IMG/VR virus record: IMGVR_UViG_3300029989_000084
Span: 1 to 38,019 of that record
Strand: one strand, 5' to 3'
Source: a virus
Length of the DNA: 38,019 bases
In this document: positions 37,545-38,019 of the stretch, piece by piece
Numbering within the stretch: position 1 is the first letter of the stretch
Layout of the letters: each line of letters starts with the position of its first letter
Program-made: the position numbers and the translations under genes
The notes under the pieces: generated by a model
What the model was told of the DNA's origin: nothing
Database searches by the model: none
Seen by the model: the letters and a program-made list of their open reading frames with translations, nothing else

Positions 37545-38019
37545 ATGAAAGAATTATTTTTTGAACTACCAGTAGGGCTACACTTACACGGAGATGTTCA
37601 CAAGGAAGTAGAGTTAATGAAGACCAATGGTGTTGCGGAGAAAGTATTCGTAAAAAAACTTTCAGAAAAACCCTTTACGTGGCAAGGAAATGTTCTTTCT
37701 ATCGCCACAAAACGAATTGGAGATTTCGAAATCGGCTCTGAGTGCAGAGAAGAGTATTTGAAAGACGGTTCGGTAACCATACCTTTGGCAGTTAGGAAAC
37801 TGTCACTCGCAGATGTAAATACGATGCTTGTTGAGATTCACAGACGCTGTTGGGTGTCTTTTATCCCTAAACAAGAGGTTGTTTGCAAATACTGCACAAA
37901 AAAATTGGAGGCTGATATTAATCTTGATAAGATTGTGATGCTTCCAGAAGTCATTGAACGAATTGAGAACGTCCTTACTGACTACGAAAACATTATAGTC
38001 ACGTTAGAGGATGGTTTTC
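37545..38019 (+). CDS. Probable tail assembly chaperone, truncated by window end
   Basis: The first 158 residues are present; the frame is open at 38019. It starts MKELFFELPVGLHLHG, then alternating charged helices and strands, a CKYC pair near residue 115 and an acidic helical end. Position right after the tube suggests a tail assembly chaperone, which is often made in two forms by frameshifting; the shift site would lie beyond the window. The CxxC pair may bind zinc and is not usual for chaperones. Confidence 0.65.
   Translation, partial: MKELFFELPVGLHLHGDVHKEVELMKTNGVAEKVFVKKLSEKPFTWQGNVLSIATKRIGDFEIGSECREEYLKDGSVTIPLAVRKLSLADVNTMLVEIHRRCWVSFIPKQEVVCKYCTKKLEADINLDKIVMLPEVIERIENVLTDYENIIVTLEDGF

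Overview
The window is a 38 kb stretch of a tailed, contractile-tail (myovirus-type) bacteriophage genome that very probably infects a member of the Bacteroidota. Every convincing gene lies on the + strand. The host assignment rests on several sequence features: intergenic promoters of the form TTG-N19-TAnnTTTG, which is the Bacteroidota sigma-ABfr pattern; an almost complete lack of Shine-Dalgarno sequences, with A-rich leaders instead; a lipoprotein with an acidic surface-export-like tail and an outer-membrane-type signal peptide; and many small proteins of kinds I recall from Bacteroides-type phages and prophages. No integrase, repressor, tRNA, transposon or CRISPR array is visible.

Layout. 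(1) 1-4.76 kb: tightly overlapping small accessory genes. They include four related small proteins, two membrane proteins, an orphan adenine-type DNA methyltransferase and a DUF2829 protein of the Tad2 (Thoeris anti-defence 2) type with an extra C-terminal domain. The block ends at a strong intrinsic terminator (4774-4804). (2) 4.8-6.4 kb: a 1.6 kb stretch with no credible gene, full of short direct repeats, perfect dyads and a G-rich tract; it is the best candidate here for a replication origin or control region. (3) 6.34-12.1 kb: two nearly identical promoters, each with an inverted repeat over the -33 element, drive a KTSC protein, tiny membrane peptides, a poxvirus-like type IB topoisomerase and several conserved unknown proteins. 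(4) 12.1-18.5 kb: more small genes, including one apparently frameshifted paralogue, a secreted beta-barrel-like protein, a lipoprotein, a pyrimidine-dimer-glycosylase-like protein, a second KTSC protein and QueD.

(5) 18.5-28.4 kb: the packaging and head module runs in classical order: TerL, portal, probable scaffold, N4-gp56-like major capsid protein with an unexpected signal-like N terminus, then connector, neck and tail-completion genes. (6) 28.4-32.7 kb: a 1,424-residue tail fibre whose central third is clearly more AT-rich than its ends, suggesting a swapped receptor module. (7) 32.8-35.2 kb: a lysis cassette (holin, small second membrane protein, N-acetylmuramidase, spanin-like protein) lies between the fibre and the contractile tail genes, which is an unusual position. 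(8) 35.2-38.0 kb: tail sheath, tail tube, a terminator-like hairpin and the start of a probable tail assembly chaperone that runs off the window.

Most functional calls are from recognised motifs and gene order. No database search was possible, so family names are from recall and confidence values reflect that.
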